Below, in pieces: positions 1-6,103 of a stretch of DNA of 9,829 bases. The notes beneath the pieces are model-generated. The model was not told the origin of the DNA. It saw only the letters and a list, made by a program, of their open reading frames with translations, and did not search any database. Both the position numbers and the translations under genes were made by a program. Position 1 is the first letter of the stretch. Every line of letters starts with the position of its first letter. Source of the DNA: Nitrospirota bacterium (lineage in GTDB: Bacteria > Nitrospirota > Thermodesulfovibrionia > Thermodesulfovibrionales > Magnetobacteriaceae); assembly GCA_015232165.1 (NCBI GenBank), contig JADGAE010000049.1, forward strand, positions 1 to 9,829, read 5' to 3'.

Positions 1-92
1 GTCAGAATATCAAGATTGCCAGGAGGACTCTGGCAAAGTACAGGGAGGAGTTGAGGATACCGTCACATACGAAAAGGAAGGTAACAGATTAG
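1..92 (+). CDS. rpoN: RNA polymerase sigma-54 factor, C-terminal end (partial)
   Basis: This is the 3' end of a gene entering from the left edge; reading from base 3, 29 codons run to a TAG stop at 90-92. The peptide contains IARRTLAKYREEL, which matches the RpoN box, the ten-residue signature (ARRTVAKYRE) of sigma-54 that contacts the -24 promoter element. Here Val is replaced by Leu, a conservative change. The tail after the box is short (about 13 residues), as is usual for the family. RpoN directs RNA polymerase to -24/-12 promoters and needs AAA+ activators to open them. The next gene is hpf, the normal neighbour of rpoN in many bacteria, which strengthens the call. Everything upstream of the box is outside the window. 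Confidence 0.93.
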   Translation, partial: QNIKIARRTLAKYREELRIPSHTKRKVTD

Positions 93-96
93 TAAC

Positions 97-139
97 CGTG
101 CCTTGATAAACTGGCTTAGTAACTTGACTATTAGGCACG
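97..139 (+). promoter_or_regulatory. Inverted repeat in the rpoN-hpf spacer
   Basis: A perfect 7-bp inverted repeat (CGTGCCT at 97-103, AGGCACG at 133-139) with a 29-base loop lies in the 89-base spacer between rpoN and hpf. There is no T-tract after it, so it is not a classical intrinsic terminator. It could be an mRNA processing or stability structure separating rpoN from hpf expression, or an operator. The function is inferred; only the repeat is seen. Confidence 0.35.
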
Positions 140-181
140 TAGGACAAGACAATCTATCTTAAAAACCAACATGGAGGTGTT

Positions 182-706
182 ATGAACATAACGGTATATG
201 GAAAGAACATAGAGATCACAAGTGCAATCAGGGACTATGCACAGGGCAAGATAAAGAAGTTTGAACGGATACTGACAGCCGACAGCGAGGCATCCGTGAC
301 GCTTTCTGTTGAGAAACTCACTCACAAGGCGGAGGTGCAGATAAGGTCAAACGGCATGACCATACAGGCCGAGTCAATCACGGCAGAGATGTACTCCTCC
401 ATTGACGATGTCATAGAGAAGCTTGATCGGCAGATCAAAAAGCACAAGGAGAAGCTCTCCTCCAAGCGCAAGGGCTCTGCCAAGGATGCAACCCTCTCCG
501 AGCTTACAAGACCCGCAGGAGAACCTGTCAATATCATCAAGCGTAAGCGCTTTGACATGAAGCCCATGCCCCCGGAGGAGGCCGCCATGCAGATGGACCT
601 GCTTGATAAGGATTTCTACGTCTTTACAAACCCGCAGACCGGCGATATTAACGTCATCTACCGCAGAAAAGACGGCGACTACGGTCTCATAGAGCCCGAG
701 AAATAA
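182..706 (+). CDS. hpf: Ribosome hibernation promoting factor, long form (HPF/RaiA family)
   Basis: The product has 174 residues. Residues 1-95 form an S30AE (HPF/RaiA) domain starting MNITVYGKNIEIT and rich in Lys, which in the family binds the decoding region of the 30S subunit and blocks mRNA and tRNA. A polar linker (about 96-117) leads to the C-terminal dimerisation domain (about 118-172: KRKRFDMKPMPPEEA, then MDLLDKDFYVFTNPQTG and NVIYRRKDGDYGLIEP). This is the long HPF architecture that joins two 70S ribosomes into inactive 100S dimers in stationary phase. The ATG at 182 has a strong Shine-Dalgarno, GGAGGT at 173-178. It follows rpoN by 89 bases and precedes rapZ by 15 bases, so co-transcription is likely. 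Length and domains are typical and nothing is missing. Confidence 0.96.
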   Translation: MNITVYGKNIEITSAIRDYAQGKIKKFERILTADSEASVTLSVEKLTHKAEVQIRSNGMTIQAESITAEMYSSIDDVIEKLDRQIKKHKEKLSSKRKGSAKDATLSELTRPAGEPVNIIKRKRFDMKPMPPEEAAMQMDLLDKDFYVFTNPQTGDINVIYRRKDGDYGLIEPEK

Positions 707-721
707 GCCCGCAGGAGAGGC

Positions 722-1579
722 ATGGAATCCAAGCCCTGTGTAATAATCGTCTCCGGCCTCTCCGGCGCGGGCAAGACCGTGATGCTAAGGACGCTGGAGG
801 ACAACGACTACTTCTGCGTGGACAACCTGCCCTCCTCCCTGATGGACGAGTTTCTCACGATCACCACCGCCAACGAGCAGACAAAGAAGATAGCCATAGG
901 GATTGACATTCGCGAGAAGGATTTTCTCAAAGACGTTGACAGGATAATCCTCAAGCTGCGACAGCGGTTCAACCTCAATGTAGTGTTTCTTGAGGCGGAG
1001 ATGGATATCCTGATCCGTCGGTACAAGGAGACGCGAAGGCCGCATCCACTGATGCAGCTAGCCCAGGGTGACATATACAAGGCCATCGAAATGGAAGCGA
1101 CCCTCCTGAAGTCGCTGCGAGAGGCGGCTGACGTGATAACCGACACCTCCTACTATTCGCCGCACCAGTTGCGGCACTTCATAGCAGCGACCTTTGGCGG
1201 CCTTGTCTCAAACACCATGAGGCTTACGTTGATCTCCTTCGGGTTTAAGTATGGCATTCCGCAGCACGTTGATATGCTCCTGGATGTCAGATTCCTGCCC
1301 AATCCCCACTTTGTTGAAGACCTCAGACCCATGACTGGCAAGGATGAACCCGTTAGATCATTTGTCCTTAACAGTCAGGACATCGTTGAGTATCTCAAGC
1401 GTATAGAGGACCTGCTTAACTTCCTCATCCCCAAGTACATCAAAGAGGGCAAGGCCACGTTTACCATAGCGGTGGGGTGCACGGGAGGACGGCACCGGGC
1501 ACCCACGATAGCCGAAAAGTTCGTGGAGTTCGTCAGATACCACAACCTGACGGTAGAGCTGATACACAGAGACATTTAG
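722..1579 (+). CDS. rapZ: RapZ/YvcJ family nucleotide-binding RNase adapter protein
   Basis: The product has 285 residues, the usual family length. The N-terminal P-loop domain has Walker A GLSGAGKT at residues 12-19 and the family motif DNDYFCVDNLP at 28-37. It continues with VVFLEAEMDILIRRYKETRRPHPL (87-110). The C-terminal domain carries SFGFKYGIP (172-180), DVRFLPNPHFVEDLRPMTGK (188-207) and GCTGGRHRAPTIAE (252-265). In E. coli RapZ binds the small RNAs GlmY and GlmZ and presents GlmZ to RNase E, controlling glucosamine-6-phosphate synthase; YvcJ of Bacillus binds GTP. Whether the RNA role holds here is unknown. The motif normally written GCTGGxHRSV reads HRAP here. The ATG at 722 has AGGAGA nine bases upstream. 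The gene sits 15 bases after hpf. In enterobacteria ptsN lies between these genes; it is absent here. Confidence 0.95.
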   Translation: MESKPCVIIVSGLSGAGKTVMLRTLEDNDYFCVDNLPSSLMDEFLTITTANEQTKKIAIGIDIREKDFLKDVDRIILKLRQRFNLNVVFLEAEMDILIRRYKETRRPHPLMQLAQGDIYKAIEMEATLLKSLREAADVITDTSYYSPHQLRHFIAATFGGLVSNTMRLTLISFGFKYGIPQHVDMLLDVRFLPNPHFVEDLRPMTGKDEPVRSFVLNSQDIVEYLKRIEDLLNFLIPKYIKEGKATFTIAVGCTGGRHRAPTIAEKFVEFVRYHNLTVELIHRDI

Positions 1580-1630
1580 CCGTCAGACGGTGATATGGCA
1601 CATCCGGCTCGTGTGCAATACAAAAAAAAA

Positions 1631-1639
1631 AGAAAGGTG
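1631..1639 (+). promoter_or_regulatory. Ribosome binding site that decides the start at 1649
   Basis: AGAAAGGTG ends nine bases before ATG 1649. The alternative in-frame ATG at 1595 has only a weak GACGGTG upstream and would place an A10 tract (1622-1631) and an unrelated basic stretch inside the coding sequence. The site therefore favours the shorter protein. Confidence 0.6.
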
Positions 1640-1648
1640 TATATAAAT

Positions 1649-2503
1649 ATGGACAGAGGATTAAAGATATTTATTTCTATCAGTGAGCTGGCGGTATCGG
1701 ATATAACGCGAGGTGGGTTGTCTTATTTGGGCTTTACAAATGTCCATGCGGTCAACAATACGTCAACGGCTCTGGGTGCGCTGCTTAGAGACAAGGGTGA
1801 TGTCCTGATCAGCGACTATGCCAACCTCAAAATGGAGGGTGACGGGGGCAATCTCCTGAAGGCTATCAGGAGTCACCAGGAGCTTTCACGCCTTAAGATA
1901 GTCCTCCTGGCTACAAAAGAGGTAGAGGTAAACGAACTCAAGCAGTTGTACAAGGAAGGCATCAATTCTATTGTAAAGTATCCGTTTCAGATAAACGACC
2001 TGGTCAAGGGCATTAATGATGCCGTCAGGAGTGTTCAGACACAGGTTTCGGATACGTTTACAAAGATACGACAACTGGACTTCTTTTCCTTCATGAACGA
2101 TGAGGAGGTCCTGAAACTCCTGAAGATGACCAAGTGCAGGAAGTACCAGAGGGGCGACATAATATTTGACGAAGGACAGCCCGGAGATCGGTTCTACGTT
2201 ATAATTGAGGGCAGCCTGTTGATCCTGAAGGTGCTCGATGACGACAACGAAGAGGTGCTGGCAAGGCTGGAGCGTGGTGCGTGTTTTGGCGAAATGGCCA
2301 TAGTGGAAAACACTACACGTTCGGCCAGGGCCAGGGCCGATGAGGGGGTGTTGCTCTTTGAGCTGGACAGCAAGCTTATGGACGGCTATGATGATATCGT
2401 CACGTTAAAGCTGTTTAAGAAGCTGGCCTATGTCTTTAGTGATCGCCTCAGAAATGCCGACCAGAAGATCAGGGAGCTGGCACTGTACTCCTATGCCAAG
2501 TAG
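1649..2503 (+). CDS. Degenerate receiver domain fused to a cyclic-nucleotide-binding domain
   Basis: The protein has 284 residues from ATG 1649 (302 if started at ATG 1595). Residues 1-130 have a CheY-like pattern: FISIS strand, LISDYANL with Asp56 at the phospho-acceptor position, LLAT with Thr89, and VKYPF with Lys110. However, the acidic pair expected after the first strand is replaced by Ser/Ile/Ser, so Mg2+ binding and phosphorylation are doubtful. Residues about 143-265 form a cNMP-binding fold: RGDIIFDEGQPGDRFYVIIEG, then the phosphate-binding cassette FGEMAIVENTTRSARA (213 onward) with its Glu215 and Arg224 present. No DNA-binding helix-turn-helix follows; the C-terminus is a short helical tail. 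It probably relays a second-messenger signal through protein contacts. It follows rapZ by 69 bases and probably ends the operon. The specific ligand (cAMP, cGMP or other) cannot be read from sequence. Confidence 0.85.
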   Translation: MDRGLKIFISISELAVSDITRGGLSYLGFTNVHAVNNTSTALGALLRDKGDVLISDYANLKMEGDGGNLLKAIRSHQELSRLKIVLLATKEVEVNELKQLYKEGINSIVKYPFQINDLVKGINDAVRSVQTQVSDTFTKIRQLDFFSFMNDEEVLKLLKMTKCRKYQRGDIIFDEGQPGDRFYVIIEGSLLILKVLDDDNEEVLARLERGACFGEMAIVENTTRSARARADEGVLLFELDSKLMDGYDDIVTLKLFKKLAYVFSDRLRNADQKIRELALYSYAK

Positions 2504-2518
2504 TACCCATCTCCCCCC

Positions 2519-2619
2519 GGTAGCATCACAATCAACCGTGGATGGCAGTATTTAAGGCGTTTTATATCAACACAATACGGCACGGCAGCAATGTGACCAC
2601 GTTTGAATGGAGTGCTACC
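2519..2619 (+). promoter_or_regulatory. Long-range inverted repeat in the leader (alternative fold)
   Basis: GGTAGCA (2519-2525) is complementary to TGCTACC (2613-2619), with a further possible U-G pair. The pairing crosses the terminator-like repeat listed at 2573-2661, so both cannot form in one simple secondary structure. This geometry resembles attenuators and some riboswitches, but no known class, including the cyclic-di-GMP-I riboswitch, is recognisable. The repeat is seen; regulation is inferred. Confidence 0.3.
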
Positions 2620-2661
2620 TTTTATATATGAGCCTAGGTAAATTACCGTATTGTTTTTTTT
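2573..2661 (+). terminator. Terminator-like inverted repeat followed by T8
   Basis: CAATACGG (2573-2580) and CCGTATTG (2646-2653) form a perfect 8-bp stem directly followed by eight T (2654-2661). The loop is long (65 bases) and would need internal folding, so this is weaker than a compact terminator. It lies 70 bases after the preceding stop codon and is the best candidate for the end of the rpoN-hpf-rapZ transcription unit. Confidence 0.45.
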
Positions 2662-2670
2662 ACAGTTGTA

Positions 2671-2700
2671 TTGCTAAAGTAATCCGAGGGCTGATAAATT
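2671..2700 (+). promoter_or_regulatory. Possible sigma-70-type promoter for the GGDEF-EAL gene
   Basis: TTGCTA (2671-2676) and TAAATT (2695-2700) are separated by 18 bases. TG lies one base before the -10 (extended -10 form). Each hexamer matches consensus at four of six positions. A start near 2707 would give a leader of about 50 bases. It is weak and unproven. Confidence 0.3.
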
Positions 2701-2715
2701 CTTACCCTGAAAGTA

Positions 2716-2746
2716 TGACACCCCGTGTACATATTTTAGGGTGTTA
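2716..2746 (+). promoter_or_regulatory. Hairpin that could sequester the Shine-Dalgarno of the GGDEF-EAL gene
   Basis: TGACACCC (2716-2723) pairs with GGGTGTTA (2739-2746), with one G-U pair and a 15-base loop. The AGGGTG at 2738-2743, the only Shine-Dalgarno-like sequence before ATG 2756, lies almost entirely in the stem. An upstream ACCCT (2703-2707) could pair with the same AGGGT. Translation may therefore be structure-controlled. This is inference from complementarity. Confidence 0.35.
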
Positions 2747-2755
2747 TTGGGTATA

Positions 2756-5700
2756 ATGAGGAGAGACGATTTGGAGCAAGTACAACAGTGGTTTAGTCAC
2801 AACCTGGATATAGTCTTTCTGGTGTACGGGTTGTCCTTTGTCTTGATGGGAACATCTATCTTCGTTCAGTCCGTGAGAGGGAGCGCCTTGAAACTCTCGC
2901 GCATTATCAGCCTGCTGGCGTCCTTTGCCCTGATCCACGGGATAAACGAGTGGTTGGACATGCTGGCGTTTATTCATCCGACAGAGGCGATATTTAAAAC
3001 ACTGAGTTTATGTTGTCTTATCACTTCATACGTATTTCTGTTTGAGTTTGGGGTAAGATTGTCCACCATAAACAAGGATGTGCCGTTGTTTAGATGGCGG
3101 CTGTCGGCCGGGATGCTGCTTTTTATCTCCGTGCTTTCATATGTTTCAGGAGACCCACGGCAGACGGGACAAATCATGGCACGGTATTTCCTGGCATTTC
3201 CCGGCTCTCTGCTTACCGCCATAGGTTTCTATCACTACCGTCATATCAAAGAGAACATAAAAAAACCTCTCCACGTTAACGATTATTTCCTGTTGGCGGG
3301 GATTTCGTTTCTGGTATATTCCATTTTGGGTGGTCTGGTTGTCAACAGGGGTGGATTCTTCCCCTCAAACGTGCTAAACACCGAAACGTTTCTCTCAGCG
3401 GTTGGGATTCCCGTGCAGGTGTTCAGGGCCATATCGGCAGCGCTTGCAGCTATATCCGTGGTTGGAGTAATAAAGCTGTTTAACTGGGAGGCACAAAAAC
3501 ACCTGCAAGACACCATCGAAGAGTTGGTCGGAAAAGATGACAAGATACTTCAACAGTCGCAGTTACAGGAGGTCTTGAACCTCGTAATGAAGGTGTCCAT
3601 GTTTTCCATGCCCATTGAGAAACAACTGGAGCGTATCCTTAACTTCATACTGCTGTTGCCAAATATCTCAATCCAGGCAAAGGGCTGCATATTTCTCAAG
3701 CAAGACAATTCGGATACGCTGACAATCATAGCGCATAGCAATTTCCCGGAAGAACAACTCAAGACATGCGCAAACATCCGGATTGGTCAATGCCTGTGCG
3801 GGCGCTCCGCCGCCACTGCCAAGGTAATCTTTACCACGACTGCGGACGACGCCGGACATGATATCAGCTATGAAGGGATGCTGCCTCACGGACATTACTG
3901 TATCCCGATAATTTCGGATGTCAGACTGCTGGGGGTGCTCAACCTGTACGTCACGGAGCAATATCAGTGGAGCAGGGAAGAGGAGGGGTTTCTAAAGAGC
4001 ATCGCAAACATAATTGCCGAAATCATTATGCGTAAGGAGACCGATGAACAATTAAAGCAAAACTATCAGATACAGAACACCATCAACACTATTCTGCAGT
4101 TATCTCTGGGCGCGTTTTCTCTGCAGGAATACATGGAGAAGACCCTCCAGATAATAAGCACCGTGCCCTGGCTGTCAGACAAATCTACGGGGTGTATATT
4201 CATGATGGACGAAAAGCGGGAGGCACTTGTCATTAGGGCACATAAGGGGTTATCTCCGCGCCTGTACAAGGCATGTAACTATTTGCCGTTGGGTAAGTGT
4301 CTGTGCGGTCTGGCGGCAAGCACCGGGGAGACCGTGTTTGCCAACTCCCTGGATGCCCGGCACAGCATTGTCTATGAGGGCATGCACCAGCACGGACATT
4401 ACTGTGTGCCGATAAAGTCCGGAGACAGGGTCTTGGGGGTTATCAACCTGTATACAAAGGCCGGACACGTAAGAAACAGGGTGGAAGAAAACTTCCTGAT
4501 ATCCGTTGCAAGTACCTTATCAGGCATCATAGAGCGTAAGCAAATCGAGGATAAGCTGCTGTACATGACCAACTACGACGTCCTGACCGGCCTTCCCAAC
4601 CGGGTGCTGCTCTTTGACCGCCTTGAGTATGAGATAAGAAACGCAAGACGTTATGGTTCTTTCTTTGCGGTTTTTTACCTGGACATGGACAACTTCAGAA
4701 ACATTAACGATGCCATGGGCCATGACGTAGGTGACTTGTTCTTAAAGAACATAGCCGGTCGCCTTATGAGAAACGTTCGTGAAGCGGACACTGTGGCCCG
4801 TATCAATGGTGATGAGTTCACGCTAATCATGACAAACTTAAAAGACGTCAATGATTTAGATGTTGTGGCCAATAAGATATTAAGCTCCCTGAGTGAGCAC
4901 TTTGACCTCGGCGGGAACAATTACAGTGCAACCGCCAGTCTTGGTATAAGCATCTATCCCGATGATGCAGACAGCGCCGAGGGGCTTATGAACTGTGCCG
5001 AGACGGCCATGAATCACGTCAAAATCGGCGGCAGAAAGGGATGTCTCCGGTTCAACCGTGATATGGATGCCTCTATGAGTGAGCGATTCAAGTTGGAGAA
5101 TGAGCTGCGTCTGGCCGTTGAGCGCAACGAGTTTGTAATCCACTATCAGCCGCAGATAGACATCAAGAGCGGCAGGATTATCGGAGCAGAGGCACTTGTG
5201 CGTTGGCAGCATCCTGTCATGGGGCTGGTCTATCCAAATTCCTTTATCCCGTTGGCGGAGGACACGGGGCTGATCGTACCAATTGGTGAGTTGGTGCTGC
5301 ACAACAGTTGTATGCAAAACGTGGTATGGCAGGGTATGGGGTTACCGCCCGTTATTGTAGCGATCAACGTCTCCCTGAAACAGGTACACAGGCAGTACAA
5401 CCTGGTAGATGTGGTGCTAAAAATCCTCCATGATACACAGTTAAACTCTCAACACCTGGAGCTTGAACTTACAGAAAGCTTCTGCATGCAAAACCTCGAT
5501 AACACAATAGCAATGTTACGACAATTCAGCTATATGGGAGTCCTTGTGACGATAGATGATTTTGGCACAGGGTATTCGTCATTGAGTTATCTGAAGCACC
5601 TGCCGTTTAAAAAGCTAAAGATAGACAAGGGATTCATCCAGGAGATTACGACCAACCCCGATGACCTGACAATTGTAAAGACCATCATAGATATGGCCCA

Positions 5701-5866
5701 CAATCTCCGCCTAAAGGTAATAGCCGAAGGGGTGGAGACCAACGACCAACTGGAGGTGTTACGCAGCCTCAACTGCGACGAGGTTCAGGGGTTTTTGATC
5801 AGCAAGGCCATACCCGCAGAGGAGTTTGCCCAATTGCTGGAAGAACAGGCTATGCATTTGCCCTGA
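2756..5866 (+). CDS. Membrane cyclic-di-GMP turnover protein: 7TM-GAF-GAF-GGDEF-EAL
   Basis: The product has 1036 residues from ATG 2756; an in-frame GTG at 2741 would add five. Seven hydrophobic segments span about 17-40, 50-70, 82-102, 116-132, 141-163, 177-196 and 218-242. A helical linker follows, then two GAF domains (about 275-425 and 445-595). Each has the same five Cys (311, 338, 346, 348, 382 and 480, 507, 515, 517, 550), a CLCG motif and HGHYC. The GGDEF domain (about 605-770) has YLDMDNF with the metal Asp643 and inhibitory-site RxxD at 675-678. Its signature reads NGDEF (684-688). The EAL domain (about 780-1030) has EALVRW (812-817), Asn871, ELTES from Glu904, DDFGTGYSSL (934-943), Lys955, AEGVE and a QGF motif. 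All expected phosphodiesterase residues appear present. It therefore probably hydrolyses cyclic-di-GMP, while cyclase activity is uncertain. The gene stands alone with its own leader; the GAF domains are likely redox, metal or ligand sensors. Confidence 0.93.
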   Translation: MRRDDLEQVQQWFSHNLDIVFLVYGLSFVLMGTSIFVQSVRGSALKLSRIISLLASFALIHGINEWLDMLAFIHPTEAIFKTLSLCCLITSYVFLFEFGVRLSTINKDVPLFRWRLSAGMLLFISVLSYVSGDPRQTGQIMARYFLAFPGSLLTAIGFYHYRHIKENIKKPLHVNDYFLLAGISFLVYSILGGLVVNRGGFFPSNVLNTETFLSAVGIPVQVFRAISAALAAISVVGVIKLFNWEAQKHLQDTIEELVGKDDKILQQSQLQEVLNLVMKVSMFSMPIEKQLERILNFILLLPNISIQAKGCIFLKQDNSDTLTIIAHSNFPEEQLKTCANIRIGQCLCGRSAATAKVIFTTTADDAGHDISYEGMLPHGHYCIPIISDVRLLGVLNLYVTEQYQWSREEEGFLKSIANIIAEIIMRKETDEQLKQNYQIQNTINTILQLSLGAFSLQEYMEKTLQIISTVPWLSDKSTGCIFMMDEKREALVIRAHKGLSPRLYKACNYLPLGKCLCGLAASTGETVFANSLDARHSIVYEGMHQHGHYCVPIKSGDRVLGVINLYTKAGHVRNRVEENFLISVASTLSGIIERKQIEDKLLYMTNYDVLTGLPNRVLLFDRLEYEIRNARRYGSFFAVFYLDMDNFRNINDAMGHDVGDLFLKNIAGRLMRNVREADTVARINGDEFTLIMTNLKDVNDLDVVANKILSSLSEHFDLGGNNYSATASLGISIYPDDADSAEGLMNCAETAMNHVKIGGRKGCLRFNRDMDASMSERFKLENELRLAVERNEFVIHYQPQIDIKSGRIIGAEALVRWQHPVMGLVYPNSFIPLAEDTGLIVPIGELVLHNSCMQNVVWQGMGLPPVIVAINVSLKQVHRQYNLVDVVLKILHDTQLNSQHLELELTESFCMQNLDNTIAMLRQFSYMGVLVTIDDFGTGYSSLSYLKHLPFKKLKIDKGFIQEITTNPDDLTIVKTIIDMAHNLRLKVIAEGVETNDQLEVLRSLNCDEVQGFLISKAIPAEEFAQLLEEQAMHLP

Positions 5867-5869
5867 CCC

Positions 5870-5890
5870 ACAGAGGTATCTGTCATTGTT
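5870..5890 (+). terminator. Weak intrinsic terminator after the GGDEF-EAL gene
   Basis: ACAGA-GGTA-TCTGT (5870-5883) makes a 5-bp stem with a tetraloop four bases after the stop, followed by a T-rich stretch (ATTGTTTTTA). The stem is AT-leaning and short, so efficiency is doubtful. The adjacent GC-rich element may do the main work. Confidence 0.35.
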
Positions 5891-5911
5891 TTTATCTACA
5901 CTTTTTTATTT

Positions 5912-6103
5912 TATAGCAAATTTCGATTGGATTAACTACAAAATTCACGGCACTTTAATGGGGTCAAGGGGGCTTCTTCGTGGCCGGGGCGCCCCGCCCC
6001 TCCCCTTGTGGGTGGGTCTGAGGGAGGGGTCGGCGACCCCCGGCTCAATTGGGCAAAGCCCTCCATTCTTTCTTTGTATTGAACACAATCTAAACGCGCT
6101 ATA
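5912..6103. mobile_element. MITE-like non-autonomous repeat element, copy 1
   Basis: The element begins TATAGC-N7-GATTG (5912-5929) and ends with the inverted form, read on the minus strand as TATAGCGCGTTTAGATTG (6103-6086). These are terminal inverted repeats; identity extends outward to TTTTATAGC on both sides. TA dinucleotides at both ends fit a TA target, as for IS630/Tc1-type elements, but this is inferred. The interior is very GC-rich and carries a palindrome (GGGGCGCCCC near 5987) and hairpins GGGGTC-GGC-GACCCC (6026-6040) and GGGC-AAA-GCCC (6051-6061). Bases 5956-6025 match 8560-8491 in inverted orientation at 61 of 70 positions. It encodes no transposase; open frames across it look spurious. 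Its right end overlaps the ligase stop codon (TAG at 6101-6099). It fills most of the 232-base space between convergent genes and may also act as a two-way terminator. Confidence 0.65.
5925..5948 (+). repeat. 24-bp exact direct repeat, copy 1
   Basis: These 24 bases are identical to 8376-8399 in the same orientation. The outer bases GATTG belong to the terminal repeat of the element; the rest extends inward and reads GATTAACTACAAAATTCAC. Exact identity over 24 bases in AT-rich intergenic DNA indicates common origin. Confidence 0.9.

Noticed and set aside
112..129. Sigma-54-like promoter (TGGC ... TTGAC) before hpf
   Set aside because: The TGG and TTG elements are one base off the strict spacing and the essential GC of the -12 element is missing.
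124..160. TTGACT as a -35 with TATCTT as -10 before hpf
   Set aside because: The spacer would be 25 bases, far too long.
2504..2755. Cyclic-di-GMP-I (GEMM) riboswitch ahead of the GGDEF-EAL gene
   Set aside because: The conserved GEMM core sequences (such as CACGCACAGGGCAAACC) are not present; only unclassified inverted repeats are seen.
4880..5317. 145-residue minus-strand open frame inside the GGDEF-EAL gene
   Set aside because: It lies wholly within a well-supported coding region in antisense and shows no recognisable motif; the same holds for the 180-, 151- and 147-residue frames opposite the DUF362 gene.
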